Made by a program: the position numbers and the translations under genes | Assembly: GCA_020216625.1 (NCBI GenBank) | Contig: JAIUYB010000013.1 | Coordinates: forward strand, 1-14,096 | Length of the DNA stretch: 14,096 bases | DNA from: Desulfarculus sp. | GTDB taxonomy: Bacteria > Desulfobacterota > Desulfarculia > Desulfarculales > Desulfarculaceae | Reading direction: 5' to 3' | In this document: piece by piece, positions 1 to 7,881 of the stretch | Layout: each line of letters starts with the position of its first letter | How positions within the stretch are numbered: position 1 is the stretch's first letter | Notes under the pieces: generated by a model | The model's database searches: none | What the model was told of the DNA's origin: nothing | Seen by the model: only the letters and a program-made list of their open reading frames with translations

Positions 1-87
1 CATCTACGGGAGCGACCAGCGCCGGTTCAGGGTACAGCCCCACCCGACCCGTGTACGCCCGTCGCGGCGCGCGACCGCGACCGCGAC

Positions 88-1650
88 CTATTTGGCGTAG
101 TCCACGGCCCGGGTTTCGCGGATCACGGTGACCTTGATCTGGCCGGGGTACATCATCTCGGCCTCGATCTTGCGGGCCACGTCGTGGGAGAGCAATAGCG
201 CCTGCTCGTCGCTGGTCTTTTCGGCCTCCAGGACGATTCGCACCTCGCGGCCGGCCTGGATGGCGTAGGACTGGCTGACTCCCTGGAAGGAGTTGGCGAT
301 GCGCTCCAGGTCCTCCAGGCGCTTGACGTAGCTTTCCAGCATCTCGCGCCGGGCTCCGGGGCGGGCGCCGGAGAGGGCGTCGGCGGCCTGGACCAACACC
401 GCCAGGACGCCCTCGGGCGGGATGTCCTCGTGGTGGGCCTGGATGGCGTGAACGATGTGGGGTTTTTCGCCGTAGCGCTTGGCCAGGTCCGCGCCCAGCA
501 GGGCGTGGGGGCCTTCCACCTCATGGTCCACGGCCTTGCCGATATCGTGCAAGAGCCCGGCCCGCTTGGCGTGCTTGGGGTTGATGCCCAGCTCGCTGGC
601 CATGATGCCGCAGAGGAAGGCGACTTCCAGGGAGTGCTGCAAGACGTTTTGGGCGTAGGAGGAGCGGTAGCGCAGGCGGCCCAGGAGGCGGATGAGCTCC
701 GGGTGCATGCCATGGACGCCCACGTCGAAGGTGGCCTGCTCGCCGGCCTCCTTGACGCTGGCCTCCACCTCGGTGGCCACCTTCTTGACCACCTCCTCGA
801 TGCGGGCGGGGTGGATGCGTCCGTCGCTGATCAGGCGTTCCAGGCTCAGGCGGGCGATTTCCCGGCGCATGGGGTTGAACCCGGAGAGGATCACCGCCTC
901 GGGGGTGTCGTCGATGATCAGGTCCACCCCGGTGGCGGCCTCGATGGCGCGGATGTTGCGGCCTTCGCGGCCGATGATGCGGCCCTTCATTTCGTCGCTG
1001 GGCAGGCTGACCACGCTGACCGTCTTTTCCACCGCGTAGTCGCCGGCGTAGCGTTTGCAGGCCAGGGCCAGGATTTCCTGGCATTTCTTGGCGGCCTATT
1101 CCTTGGTCTCCTGCTCCACCCGTTTGAGGGTTTTGGCCGCCTCGTGGCGGGCCTCGTCCTCCACGGTCTGGATGAGCTGGGCGCGGGCCTCCTCCTGGGT
1201 CATGGCCGCGATGCGCTCCAGGGTTTCTTTTTGTTGGGCCACCAGGTGGTCGTAATGAGCGCGTTGCTCCTCCACCTGGCGTTCGCGTTCGATGATGGCC
1301 AGCTCGCGGCGGGTGGCCTCCTGTTCGCGGCTCTCCAGGTTGTCGGACTTCTTGTCCAGCAGCTCTTCCTTCTGGGCCAGCCGGCGTTCGAACTGGTTTA
1401 GCTCGCTGCGCCGCTCCTTGGTCTCGGCCTCGAACTCCACCTTCATTTGGTAGATTTGGTCCTTGGCCTGGAGCAGGGCCTCTTTCTTGAGGGTGTCGGC
1501 CTCGCGGCGGGCATCCTCCATCAGTTTCTGGCTCAGGGATTCGACCGAATGGAGCCGGGACTGGGCCTGGCGCAGGCGCACGAAATAGCCCAGCGCCAAG
1601 CCGATGCCCAGGGCGACCAGGGCGGCCAGGATGGCCAGTGTGGTGGACAT
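88..1650 (-). pseudogene. rny: Ribonuclease Y, full-length frame interrupted by one in-frame TAG
   Basis: RNase Y is a membrane-anchored endoribonuclease that starts mRNA decay. Read from ATG 1650 the frame is 520 codons, the usual family length, with one internal TAG at codon 185 (1096-1098). Before it are a single N-terminal membrane helix (about residues 4-24) and a long charged coiled coil. After it are a KH domain ([12 protein letters not shown], about 222-233) and an HD domain with LLHDIGK, its His-Asp at 368-369, the numbering I recall for Bacillus subtilis RNase Y. The ending [12 protein letters not shown] is also typical. AGGAGG at 1655-1660 supports the start. No frameshift is needed: both halves share one frame. 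An automated caller would probably give 1096-1650 and 88-1032, the latter from GTG 1032 without a clear ribosome-binding site. Family identity is certain; whether the gene is broken, misread in sequencing or read through is open. Confidence 0.93.
1096..1098 (-). other. In-frame amber codon (TAG) inside rny
   Basis: The codon sits between ...QETKE and AAKKCQEIL..., just before the KH domain. Aligned from memory with B. subtilis RNase Y, the position falls on a Glu in a KEE stretch, so one G-to-T change from GAG would explain it. Other genes here end properly at TAG (zapB-like, atpC, atpD, atpG, rodA and rny itself), so TAG is not reassigned genome-wide. Confidence 0.9.
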
Positions 1651-1652
1651 GG

Positions 1653-1681
1653 GACCTCCTTGTTCAGCGCGCAAGGAGGTC
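1653..1681 (-). promoter_or_regulatory. Perfect 10-bp hairpin enclosing the rny Shine-Dalgarno
   Basis: Arms at 1653-1662 and 1672-1681 are perfect reverse complements (on the minus strand GACCTCCTTG and CAAGGAGGTC) around a 9-nt loop. The 3' arm holds the AGGAGG used by the rny ATG at 1650. The 5' arm contains ACCTCCTT, the sequence of the 16S rRNA anti-Shine-Dalgarno. In the mRNA the stem would hide the ribosome-binding site, which suggests translational control; that role is inference. Confidence 0.6.
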
Positions 1682-1726
1682 GAGACCGCGACAAGCGAAG
1701 GATCGGATTCCGAGTCGGGGCAAGGG

Positions 1727-1981
1727 CTAGGTTAGCGCCGGCAAAGCCACGGCGTGGGGCGCACCCCCGCGCAGTCGTGGGCCGACAGGCTCAACCACCG
1801 GAATTTCAGGCATCACCGGGCCGAACCGCCCCTTGACCGGGCGGTCGGCCGGCATCCAAAGCCAGGCCGCGAGTTGTGCGCGGCTGGCCGTCCACAGGAC
1901 CCAAAGCAGCAGCCGCCACCCGCATGACCAAATCCGCGCGTGGTCGCTCATCGCCGCCCAGGCATCCCGGCCTTTTTTCAT
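1727..1981 (-). CDS. Possible small protein between 6S RNA and rny (doubtful)
   Basis: This is an open frame of 84 codons starting at ATG 1981 (MKKGRDAW...) and ending at TAG 1727. A Trp/Leu-rich segment at about residues 27-48 could be a membrane helix; the rest is Pro/Gly/Arg-rich. I recognise no family. Its third-position GC looks lower than in neighbouring genes and the region just upstream has no convincing ribosome-binding site (a GGAG lies too far away). The frame stays open further upstream, but only through the 6S RNA structure, so a longer version is unlikely. It may equally be non-coding leader of rny. Confidence 0.25.
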   Translation of the reverse strand: MKKGRDAWAAMSDHARIWSCGWRLLLWVLWTASRAQLAAWLWMPADRPVKGRFGPVMPEIPVVEPVGPRLRGGAPHAVALPALT

Positions 1982-2031
1982 TCCCAGACCAATCTCCGCT
2001 TTTTTACGAGAGTCTAGAAGAGGCCCGCCCC

Positions 2032-2210
2032 GCCTCCGCCGTGTGGCGAATCGTTTTTGAACCTGGTTTTTCCAGGTGGGCCGGGCGTGGCCTGGTTCGG
2101 GTCCCCCGCATGGAGGGTCCACCCCCTTGTCGGCCAGTGGCATTCGGCCCGCGTCAATACATGTTGGCTCAAAAGATCCTTTCGCCCAAACCACGGACGG
2201 CGCAGGAGGC
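2032..2210 (-). ncRNA. ssrS: 6S RNA (candidate, by fold and position)
   Basis: 6S RNA binds the housekeeping RNA polymerase holoenzyme and lowers transcription in stationary phase. The 179 nt beginning 8 nt after the zapA stop fold as expected. The closing helix pairs GCCTCC (2205-2210) with GGAGGC (2032-2037), continues with GCCGT/ACGGC, and then GTGG/CCAC or GGCGAA/TTCGCC (2181-2186 with 2045-2050). A large central bubble follows, with TGAGCCAA (2164-2171) on its 5' side, close to the E. coli 6S TGAGCC as I remember it. On its 3' side is a small hairpin, ACCTGG/CCAGGT (2061-2077). The interrupted GC-rich apical stem includes GGGCCG/CGGCCC (2145-2150 with 2078-2083) and TGGCC/GGCCA (2132-2136 with 2088-2092). 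Length, fold and the position beside zapA all match the family; ends are approximate. Confidence 0.78.
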
Positions 2211-2217
2211 CTCAAGC

Positions 2218-2490
2218 TCATGCGTGCTCTATCTTGGCGAGCAGCCTCTCGGTCTTGGTCTCGATCTCCTGGAGCAAATGCTCTTGCTTGTCTTGCAGTT
2301 GCAAGAGTTCGTTGGTTATGTTCAACGCGGCCAGCACCGTGGCCGCCAAGGTGGAACTGGTGTTGGTGTTGGTCAGAACCTCGTTGAGCCGGGCGTTGAG
2401 ATGGGCCGCCACGCGCCGCAGTTGGCCTTCACTGCCCTCGGTGCGCAGCAGGTACTCATTGCCCAGGATCTGAATCTTGACCGATGCCAA
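2218..2490 (-). CDS. zapA: Cell division protein ZapA
   Basis: ZapA binds FtsZ and bundles its filaments at the Z-ring. The 90-residue product opens with VKIQILGNEYLL, the N-terminal beta strand pattern of the family, followed by a globular head and a long C-terminal coiled coil (about residues 55-90: LNITNELLQLQDKQEHLLQ). The start appears to be TTG 2490: the only nearby ATG (2500) is out of frame and an in-frame TGA lies three codons upstream. The AGGGAG sequence abuts the TTG too closely, so AGGA about 9 nt upstream is the likelier ribosome-binding site. The gene begins 11 nt after the ZapB-like gene, so the two are probably cotranscribed, and 6S RNA follows it directly. Confidence 0.88.
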   Translation of the reverse strand: MASVKIQILGNEYLLRTEGSEGQLRRVAAHLNARLNEVLTNTNTSSTLAATVLAALNITNELLQLQDKQEHLLQEIETKTERLLAKIEHA

Positions 2491-2501
2491 CTCCCTTCAT
2501 C

Positions 2502-2720
2502 CTATAGCGATTCCAGCTTCTGGACCAGGCTCTCGATGCGGCCGCGCACCTCCTGGCGCTCCGCGTCCTGGGTTTTGAGGAGCTCGTTCAGCTCCGCCAC
2601 TTCGGCATCTTTGTCATTCAGCCGCGCCTTGAGCGCCTCGTTCTCCGCGCCGAGGGCCTTAAGGCGCGAAATCAGCTCCTCGATCTTGGCTTCCAGTCTG
2701 CTAAACGCGGCTATTTCCAT
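2502..2720 (-). CDS. zapB: ZapB-like short coiled-coil cell division protein
   Basis: This 72-residue protein is almost entirely heptad-patterned coiled coil (repeats such as LEAKIEELISRLKAL and IESLVQKLESL) with no globular domain. That, its size and its position immediately upstream of zapA fit ZapB, which joins the Z-ring through ZapA in E. coli. Coiled coils of this length are poorly distinguishable by sequence, so the name rests largely on context. ATG 2720 is the first start after a plausible promoter; the upstream GGTGAAAAG is a weak ribosome-binding site. The gene ends with TAG. Confidence 0.7.
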   Translation of the reverse strand: MEIAAFSRLEAKIEELISRLKALGAENEALKARLNDKDAEVAELNELLKTQDAERQEVRGRIESLVQKLESL

Positions 2721-2748
2721 ATGCTTTTCACCGTGATTCCCGCTACAA

Positions 2749-2777
2749 AAAATAAGTTATGGCCTGCCGGCGGTCAA
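2749..2777 (-). promoter_or_regulatory. Putative sigma70 promoter for zapB-zapA-6S RNA
   Basis: On the minus strand TTGACC (2772-2777) is followed after 17 nt by TATTTT (2749-2754). This is the AT-rich part of the glmS-zapB gap. Transcription would begin near 2742 and run through zapB, zapA and the 6S RNA. I found no clear separate promoter just before the 6S RNA. Confidence 0.5.
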
Positions 2778-2822
2778 GGCTTTTGTTACGCTTGTGCCCC
2801 TTCCCACATGCGGACCATGGTT

Positions 2823-4661
2823 TCATTCCACGGTAACGCTCTTGGCCAGGTTGCGCGGCTGGTCCACGTCGGTGCCCCGGAGCACCGCCACGTGGTAGGC
2901 CAGCAGTTGCAACGGCACCACCAGCAGGATGGGGGCCAGGAGCGGGGGGCAGGCCGGCACGCTGATGACGGCGTCGGCCAGGGCGTGGGCCGCGGCGTTG
3001 TCGGGCTCGGTGACGGCGATCAGCTTGCCGGACCGGGCGCGCACCTCCTGCATGTTGGAGAGCACTTTTTCCAGCACGTCGTTCTGGTTGGCCAGCACCA
3101 CCACCGGCATCTGGTCGTCGATCAGCGCGATGGGGCCGTGCTTCATCTCGCCCGCCGGGTAGCCCTCGGCGTGGATATAGCTGATTTCCTTGAGCTTGAG
3201 CGCACCCTCCAGGGCGATGGGATAGCAGAGGCCCCGCCCGAGGTAGAGGAAGTCCTTGGCGGTGCAGAAGGTTTCGGCCACCGCCTTGACCTCGTCCTCC
3301 CGCTCCAGCACCTGCTGGACCAGGCCCGGCAGGGCCACCAGCTCCTCCACCAGGCGCAGGGCTTTTTCCTCGCCGATGACCCCGCGCACCCGGCCCAGAT
3401 GCAGGGCCAGCAGGCACAGGGCCGCCAACTGGGTGGTGAAGGCCTTGGTGGAGGCCACCCCGATCTCCGGCCCGGCGTAGGTGTAGAGCACGCCGGCCGA
3501 CTCGCGGGTCAGGGAGCTGCCCACCACGTTGCAGATGGTCAGGGCCTTGGCGCCCTTGGCCTTGGCCTCGCGCACCGCGGCCAGGGTGTCGGCGGTCTCG
3601 CCGGACTGGCTGATGGCCACCACCAGGTCGCCGGGGCCCACCAGGGGGTCGCGGTAGCGGAACTCGCTGCCCAAGTCCACCTCGGTGGGCATTTTGGCCA
3701 GGCCCTCCACCAGGAACTTGCCCACCAGGGCGGCGTGGTAGCTGGTGCCGCAGGCCAGGAAGATCAGCCGCTTGGCGGCCTTCATCTCGGCGTCGGCCGC
3801 CGAGAGGTCGGGCAGGAAGACGTCCGGGTTGCCTTGCTTCACCCGCCCGGCCAGGGTGTCCACCAGGGCCCGGGGCTGCTCGAAGATCTCCTTCTGCATG
3901 AAGTGGGTGAAGCCCGCCTTTTCGGCCATGGCCGGGGACCAGGAGATGACGTCGGTCTTGCGCTCCTGGGGGTTGCCGGCCACGTCGGTGATCTGGTGGC
4001 AGCCGTCCTTGATCACCACCACGTCGCCGTCGTTCAGAAAGACCACCCGGTTGGAGTGGGCCAGGAAGGCCGGCACGTCCGAGGCCAGGAAATACTCGCC
4101 CGCTTCGCCACCCAGGCCCAGGATCAACGGCGAGTCCTTGCGCGCGCCGATGATCGTACCGGGCTGGCGTCGGTCCAGGATCACCAGGGCGTAGGAGCCG
4201 CGAATGTGGCGGAGGGCCTGGTAGACCGCGGCCGCCAAGTCGGGCGCGCCCTGGTCCAGCTTGGTCTGCACCAGGTGGGCCACGATCTCGGTGTCGGTCT
4301 CGGAGCTGAAAACGCAGCCCCGGGCCACCAGCTCCTCCTTGAGCTCCAGGTAGTTCTCGATGATGCCGTTATGCACCACCGCCACGTCCTGGGCCAGGTG
4401 GGGATGGGCGTTGGTCTCGCTGGGCCGGCCGTGGGTGGCCCAGCGGGTGTGGCCCATGCCCAGGTTGCCACAGAGGGGATCGGCCTCCAGCTTGGCGCGC
4501 AGGCCGGAGAGCTTGCCCTGGGCTCGGCGCACCGCGAACTGGCCATCCAGGACCAGGGCCAGGCCGGCGGAGTCATAGCCGCGGTATTCCAGGCGGCTAA
4601 GTCCCTCCATGATGACCTCGACCGCATTTTTAGGCCCGATATATCCGATGATGCCGCACAT
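2823..4661 (-). CDS. glmS: Glutamine--fructose-6-phosphate aminotransferase (isomerizing)
   Basis: GlmS makes glucosamine-6-phosphate from fructose-6-phosphate and glutamine, the first committed step to UDP-GlcNAc. The 612-residue product is full length. The glutaminase domain begins MCGIIGYIG, with Cys2 the nucleophile after Met removal, and has RWATHGRPSETNAHPH near 73-88. Two sugar isomerase (SIS) domains follow, with CGTS (304-307), SQSGET (351-356) and the KEISYIHAEGYPAGEMKHGP segment (491-510). The C-terminus DQPRNLAKSVTVE carries the family's conserved lysine. ATG 4661 has AGGAG about 11 nt upstream and leaves the nucleophile at position 2, so the start is firm. It lies downstream of the GlmU-like gene in the same pathway, separated by 289 bp. 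Confidence 0.97.
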   Translation of the reverse strand: MCGIIGYIGPKNAVEVIMEGLSRLEYRGYDSAGLALVLDGQFAVRRAQGKLSGLRAKLEADPLCGNLGMGHTRWATHGRPSETNAHPHLAQDVAVVHNGIIENYLELKEELVARGCVFSSETDTEIVAHLVQTKLDQGAPDLAAAVYQALRHIRGSYALVILDRRQPGTIIGARKDSPLILGLGGEAGEYFLASDVPAFLAHSNRVVFLNDGDVVVIKDGCHQITDVAGNPQERKTDVISWSPAMAEKAGFTHFMQKEIFEQPRALVDTLAGRVKQGNPDVFLPDLSAADAEMKAAKRLIFLACGTSYHAALVGKFLVEGLAKMPTEVDLGSEFRYRDPLVGPGDLVVAISQSGETADTLAAVREAKAKGAKALTICNVVGSSLTRESAGVLYTYAGPEIGVASTKAFTTQLAALCLLALHLGRVRGVIGEEKALRLVEELVALPGLVQQVLEREDEVKAVAETFCTAKDFLYLGRGLCYPIALEGALKLKEISYIHAEGYPAGEMKHGPIALIDDQMPVVVLANQNDVLEKVLSNMQEVRARSGKLIAVTEPDNAAAHALADAVISVPACPPLLAPILLVVPLQLLAYHVAVLRGTDVDQPRNLAKSVTVE

Positions 4662-4950
4662 TGATTTTTCATCTCCTGGGCGCTTGCCGGGGGGAGCCTG
4701 TCACGGGAGAAAGGGCCCCCCGGCCCCCCTCCCAAAGAGCTTCTCCGCCAACGGCGGGTCGCCATTGGCGCGCTCTTCCTGGGTCTCAAGCATACCTTAA
4801 AGCCAGGGTGATTGGCCATCGGCTCTTACGGAAACCAAAGGCTCCCGTCCAAGCGCCGCGCGGCCTAACCCGCCACCGTGTATTGATTTTTGGGAAGGGG
4901 GCCCGGGGCGAGCCCTTTCGCGGATAAAAGGGCTCCCCCCCCGGTTTTAT
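4662..4950. other. Gene-free spacer between the GlmU-like gene and glmS
   Basis: These 289 bases hold no convincing ORF on either strand. The frame that would continue the GlmU-like protein does not encode the hexapeptide-repeat acetyltransferase domain. A perfect 9-bp hairpin lies near the GlmU end. TTGGAC-18-TAAGAG on the minus strand is a poor promoter match, so the glmS promoter is not settled. No glmS ribozyme core was recognised. Confidence 0.6.
4910..4935 (-). terminator. Perfect 9-bp hairpin after the GlmU-like gene
   Basis: GAGCCCTTT (4910-4918) and AAAGGGCTC (4927-4935) pair perfectly around an 8-nt loop, 15 nt after the stop codon. In the minus direction the stem is followed by C/G-rich sequence instead of a U-tract, so it is not a canonical intrinsic terminator. 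It may be an RNA 3'-end stabiliser. Confidence 0.4.
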
Positions 4951-5688
4951 TCAGCGGGCCGGGCCGGTGATCTGGGCCTCGATGGCGGCGAGTTCTTCCT
5001 TGGAATTGATGCCGGCCACCTCCAGGGGGTCGGGGCACAGGGCCAGACCCACCTTGCGGCCGGCCTGGTCCAGGAGCTGGACCAGATCGGTGAGGTAATA
5101 CTCTTTCTGGTCGTTGTCGTTGCCGATTTGGGGCAGGAACTCCAGCAGGTCGGCGGCCTGGGCCACGTAGATGCCGGCGTTGACGATCTTGATGGCGCGC
5201 TCGGCCGGGCTGGCGTCGCGGAACTCCACGATGCGGGTGAGTTGGCCGGCGGGAGTGGTGACCAACCGGCCATAGGAGCCGGGGTCATCGAGCTCCATGC
5301 CCAGCACGGTCAGGGCGTTGCCCTGGTCGGCGTGGGTGGCCAGCAGGGCGCGGACCGTGGCTGGTTTGAGCAGCGGCACGTCGCCGCAGAGGATCAGCAC
5401 CGGCCCGCTCCAGTCGGCCAGCTCCGGGGCGGCGCAGAGCACGGCGTGACCGGTGCCGAGCTGGGGTTGCTGCCGGGCGAAGCGCAGGTTGGGACGACCG
5501 GCGAAGGTCTCCTGGACCAAATCGGCCTGGTGGCCCACCACGGCCACGATGCGGCCGGCATCAAGGCTTTGGGCCAGGTCCAGGACATGGGCCAAGAGCG
5601 GCCGCCCGGCCAGGGGGTGCAGGACCTTGGGCAGGTCGGATTTCATGCGGGTGCCCTTGCCCGCGGCGAGGATGACGACGGCCAGCAT
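4951..5688 (-). CDS. glmU: UDP-GlcNAc pyrophosphorylase domain protein (GlmU-like, single domain)
   Basis: The 245-residue protein matches the N-terminal uridylyltransferase domain of GlmU, which joins GlcNAc-1-phosphate to UTP. Visible are VVILAAGKGTRMKSDLPKVL (4-23), the nucleotide-binding signature; QLGTGHA (76-82); CGDVPLL with the metal-binding Asp at 103; YGR (139-141); and AGINSKEEL with the second metal ligand Asn at about 228. The sequence stops at TGA where bifunctional GlmU (about 450-460 residues) continues into the left-handed beta-helix acetyltransferase, and no such sequence follows in any frame I checked. GGAGG six bases before ATG 5688 supports the start. It is either a genuine one-domain enzyme with the acetyltransferase elsewhere, or a paralogous nucleotidyltransferase. 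It sits 186 bp after atpC. Confidence 0.85.
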   Translation of the reverse strand: MLAVVILAAGKGTRMKSDLPKVLHPLAGRPLLAHVLDLAQSLDAGRIVAVVGHQADLVQETFAGRPNLRFARQQPQLGTGHAVLCAAPELADWSGPVLILCGDVPLLKPATVRALLATHADQGNALTVLGMELDDPGSYGRLVTTPAGQLTRIVEFRDASPAERAIKIVNAGIYVAQAADLLEFLPQIGNDNDQKEYYLTDLVQLLDQAGRKVGLALCPDPLEVAGINSKEELAAIEAQITGPAR

Positions 5689-5698
5689 TTCACCCCTC

Positions 5699-5725
5699 CC
5701 GGGTATCCCGGTTCATGACCATGAA
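5699..5725. promoter_or_regulatory. Two adjacent small perfect dyads upstream of the GlmU-like gene
   Basis: CCGGG-TAT-CCCGG (5699-5711) abuts TTCATG-AC-CATGAA (5712-5725), 10 nt upstream of the start codon at 5688. They could be operator half-sites or small mRNA hairpins. Each is short enough to arise by chance, and no regulator is recognised. Confidence 0.25.
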
Positions 5726-5801
5726 TCGGATCAATCGTCGCTGGACAAGTTTATCAGCGCCGGGCCCACCCGCATCCGCATCCTGGCCGATGCCACCACG
5801 A

Positions 5802-5834
5802 AACGGGCGCTCCCCGATCAGGAGAGCGCCCGTT
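5802..5834 (-). terminator. Stem-loop at the end of the atp operon
   Basis: AACGGGCGCTC (5802-5812) pairs perfectly with GAGCGCCCGTT (5824-5834) around an 11-nt loop, about 40 nt past the atpC stop. In the transcript the stem is followed by TTCGTGG, a poor U-tract. On the opposite strand it is followed by TTGACTTTTCG. It is a strong stem with a weak tail, so termination may be partial. Confidence 0.55.
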
Positions 5835-5874
5835 GACTTTTCGCGCCGGTCCGCCAAGGCGGGCGGGACAGAGC

Positions 5875-6294
5875 CTAGGCCGAGGGACGGCCCTTCTCGG
5901 CCACCCGCATGCGCAGCATGGCGCGCTGGAGGGCGGCCTCGGCCCGGGAGTACTCCAACTGCTCGGTGGCGGCCTTGGCGATGCGCTGCTCGGCGCGCTC
6001 GCGGGCGCGCTTGGCCCGGTCCAGGTCGATCTCGCGGGCCAGCTCGGCCGCCTCGGCCAGCACGGTCACCTTTTCGCCGGTGACCTCGGCGAAGCCGCCG
6101 CTGACCGCGGCGTAATCGGTGGCGTTGCCATCACGGAAGCGCAGCTCGCCGATGGCCAGGGCGGACAGGAACGGCACGTGGCCGGCCAGGACGCCGAACT
6201 CGCCGTCCACGCCGGTGCAGACCACCACGTCCACGTCCTTGCTCAGCAGGAGCTTGTCCGGGGTGACGACTTCCAACTTGATCTTGTTGGCCAT
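5875..6294 (-). CDS. atpC: ATP synthase F1 subunit epsilon
   Basis: Epsilon is part of the rotating central stalk of F1 and can inhibit ATP hydrolysis. The 139-residue protein has the usual two parts: an N-terminal beta sandwich (residues 1 to about 85, with LEVVTPDKLLLSKDV and GEFGVLAGHVPFL) and a C-terminal helical hairpin rich in Ala, Arg and Glu (about 88-135). The length is normal. ATG 6294 has AAGGGG about 10 nt upstream. It is the last gene of the F1 cluster, separated from atpD by 140 bp that contain a strong hairpin, and it ends with TAG. Confidence 0.95.
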   Translation of the reverse strand: MANKIKLEVVTPDKLLLSKDVDVVVCTGVDGEFGVLAGHVPFLSALAIGELRFRDGNATDYAAVSGGFAEVTGEKVTVLAEAAELAREIDLDRAKRARERAEQRIAKAATEQLEYSRAEAALQRAMLRMRVAEKGRPSA

Positions 6295-6390
6295 GGGCTA
6301 TTGACCCCTTCCTGCGTATCTATCCCGGCGGGGATGGGCCCGGGGGGGTTAGTCTCCCCGCCTCTTGGGCGACCCGCCGCCTTTGCGGTG

Positions 6391-6419
6391 CGGGGCGGGG
6401 ACCAATGGACCCCGCCCCG
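6391..6419 (-). other. Very GC-rich stem-loop between atpD and atpC
   Basis: CGGGGCGGGG (6391-6400) and CCCCGCCCCG (6410-6419) are perfect reverse complements around a 9-nt loop that can add two more G-C pairs past a mismatch. It lies 16 nt after the atpD stop and about 100 nt before atpC. No U-tract follows, so intrinsic termination is unlikely. A role in RNA stability, or in lowering epsilon output relative to the other subunits, is inference. Confidence 0.55.
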
Positions 6420-6434
6420 TTGAAGGTCATTCGC

Positions 6435-7847
<1,413 letters not shown>

Positions 7848-7881
7848 CTACGAGCCTCCTCGCAAGAAGCGTTTGGGTTTG

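Noticed and set aside
71-88. Three tandem GCGACC hexamers, and a GTCGCG/CGCGAC dyad at 61-75, just past the rny stop
   Set aside because: The array is too short and too simple to call a repeat element, and with no T-tract it is not a convincing terminator. Bases 1-87 show no other feature.
1096-1098. Genome-wide TAG reassignment as explanation for the rny amber
   Set aside because: rny, the zapB-like gene, atpC, atpD, atpG and rodA all end at TAG at the expected C-terminus, so TAG works as a stop in this genome.
1651-1674. Upstream rny start at TTG 1674 (MRAEQGGP...)
   Set aside because: It lies inside the hairpin with no ribosome-binding site of its own; ATG 1650 has AGGAGG and gives the family's length.
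1727-2221. Long 164-codon minus-strand frame starting inside zapA
   Set aside because: Its first half runs through the 6S RNA fold and has no ribosome-binding site; only the 84-codon part from 1981 is kept, at low confidence.
2490-2500. ATG at 2500 as the zapA start
   Set aside because: It is out of frame with ZapA, and an in-frame TGA lies at 2497-2499; TTG 2490 gives the expected N-terminus.
4662-4950. glmS ribozyme/riboswitch or a sigma54 promoter upstream of glmS
   Set aside because: No ribozyme core was recognised and that element belongs mainly to Gram-positives. The GG/GC pair found has 11-nt spacing where sigma54 needs 10.
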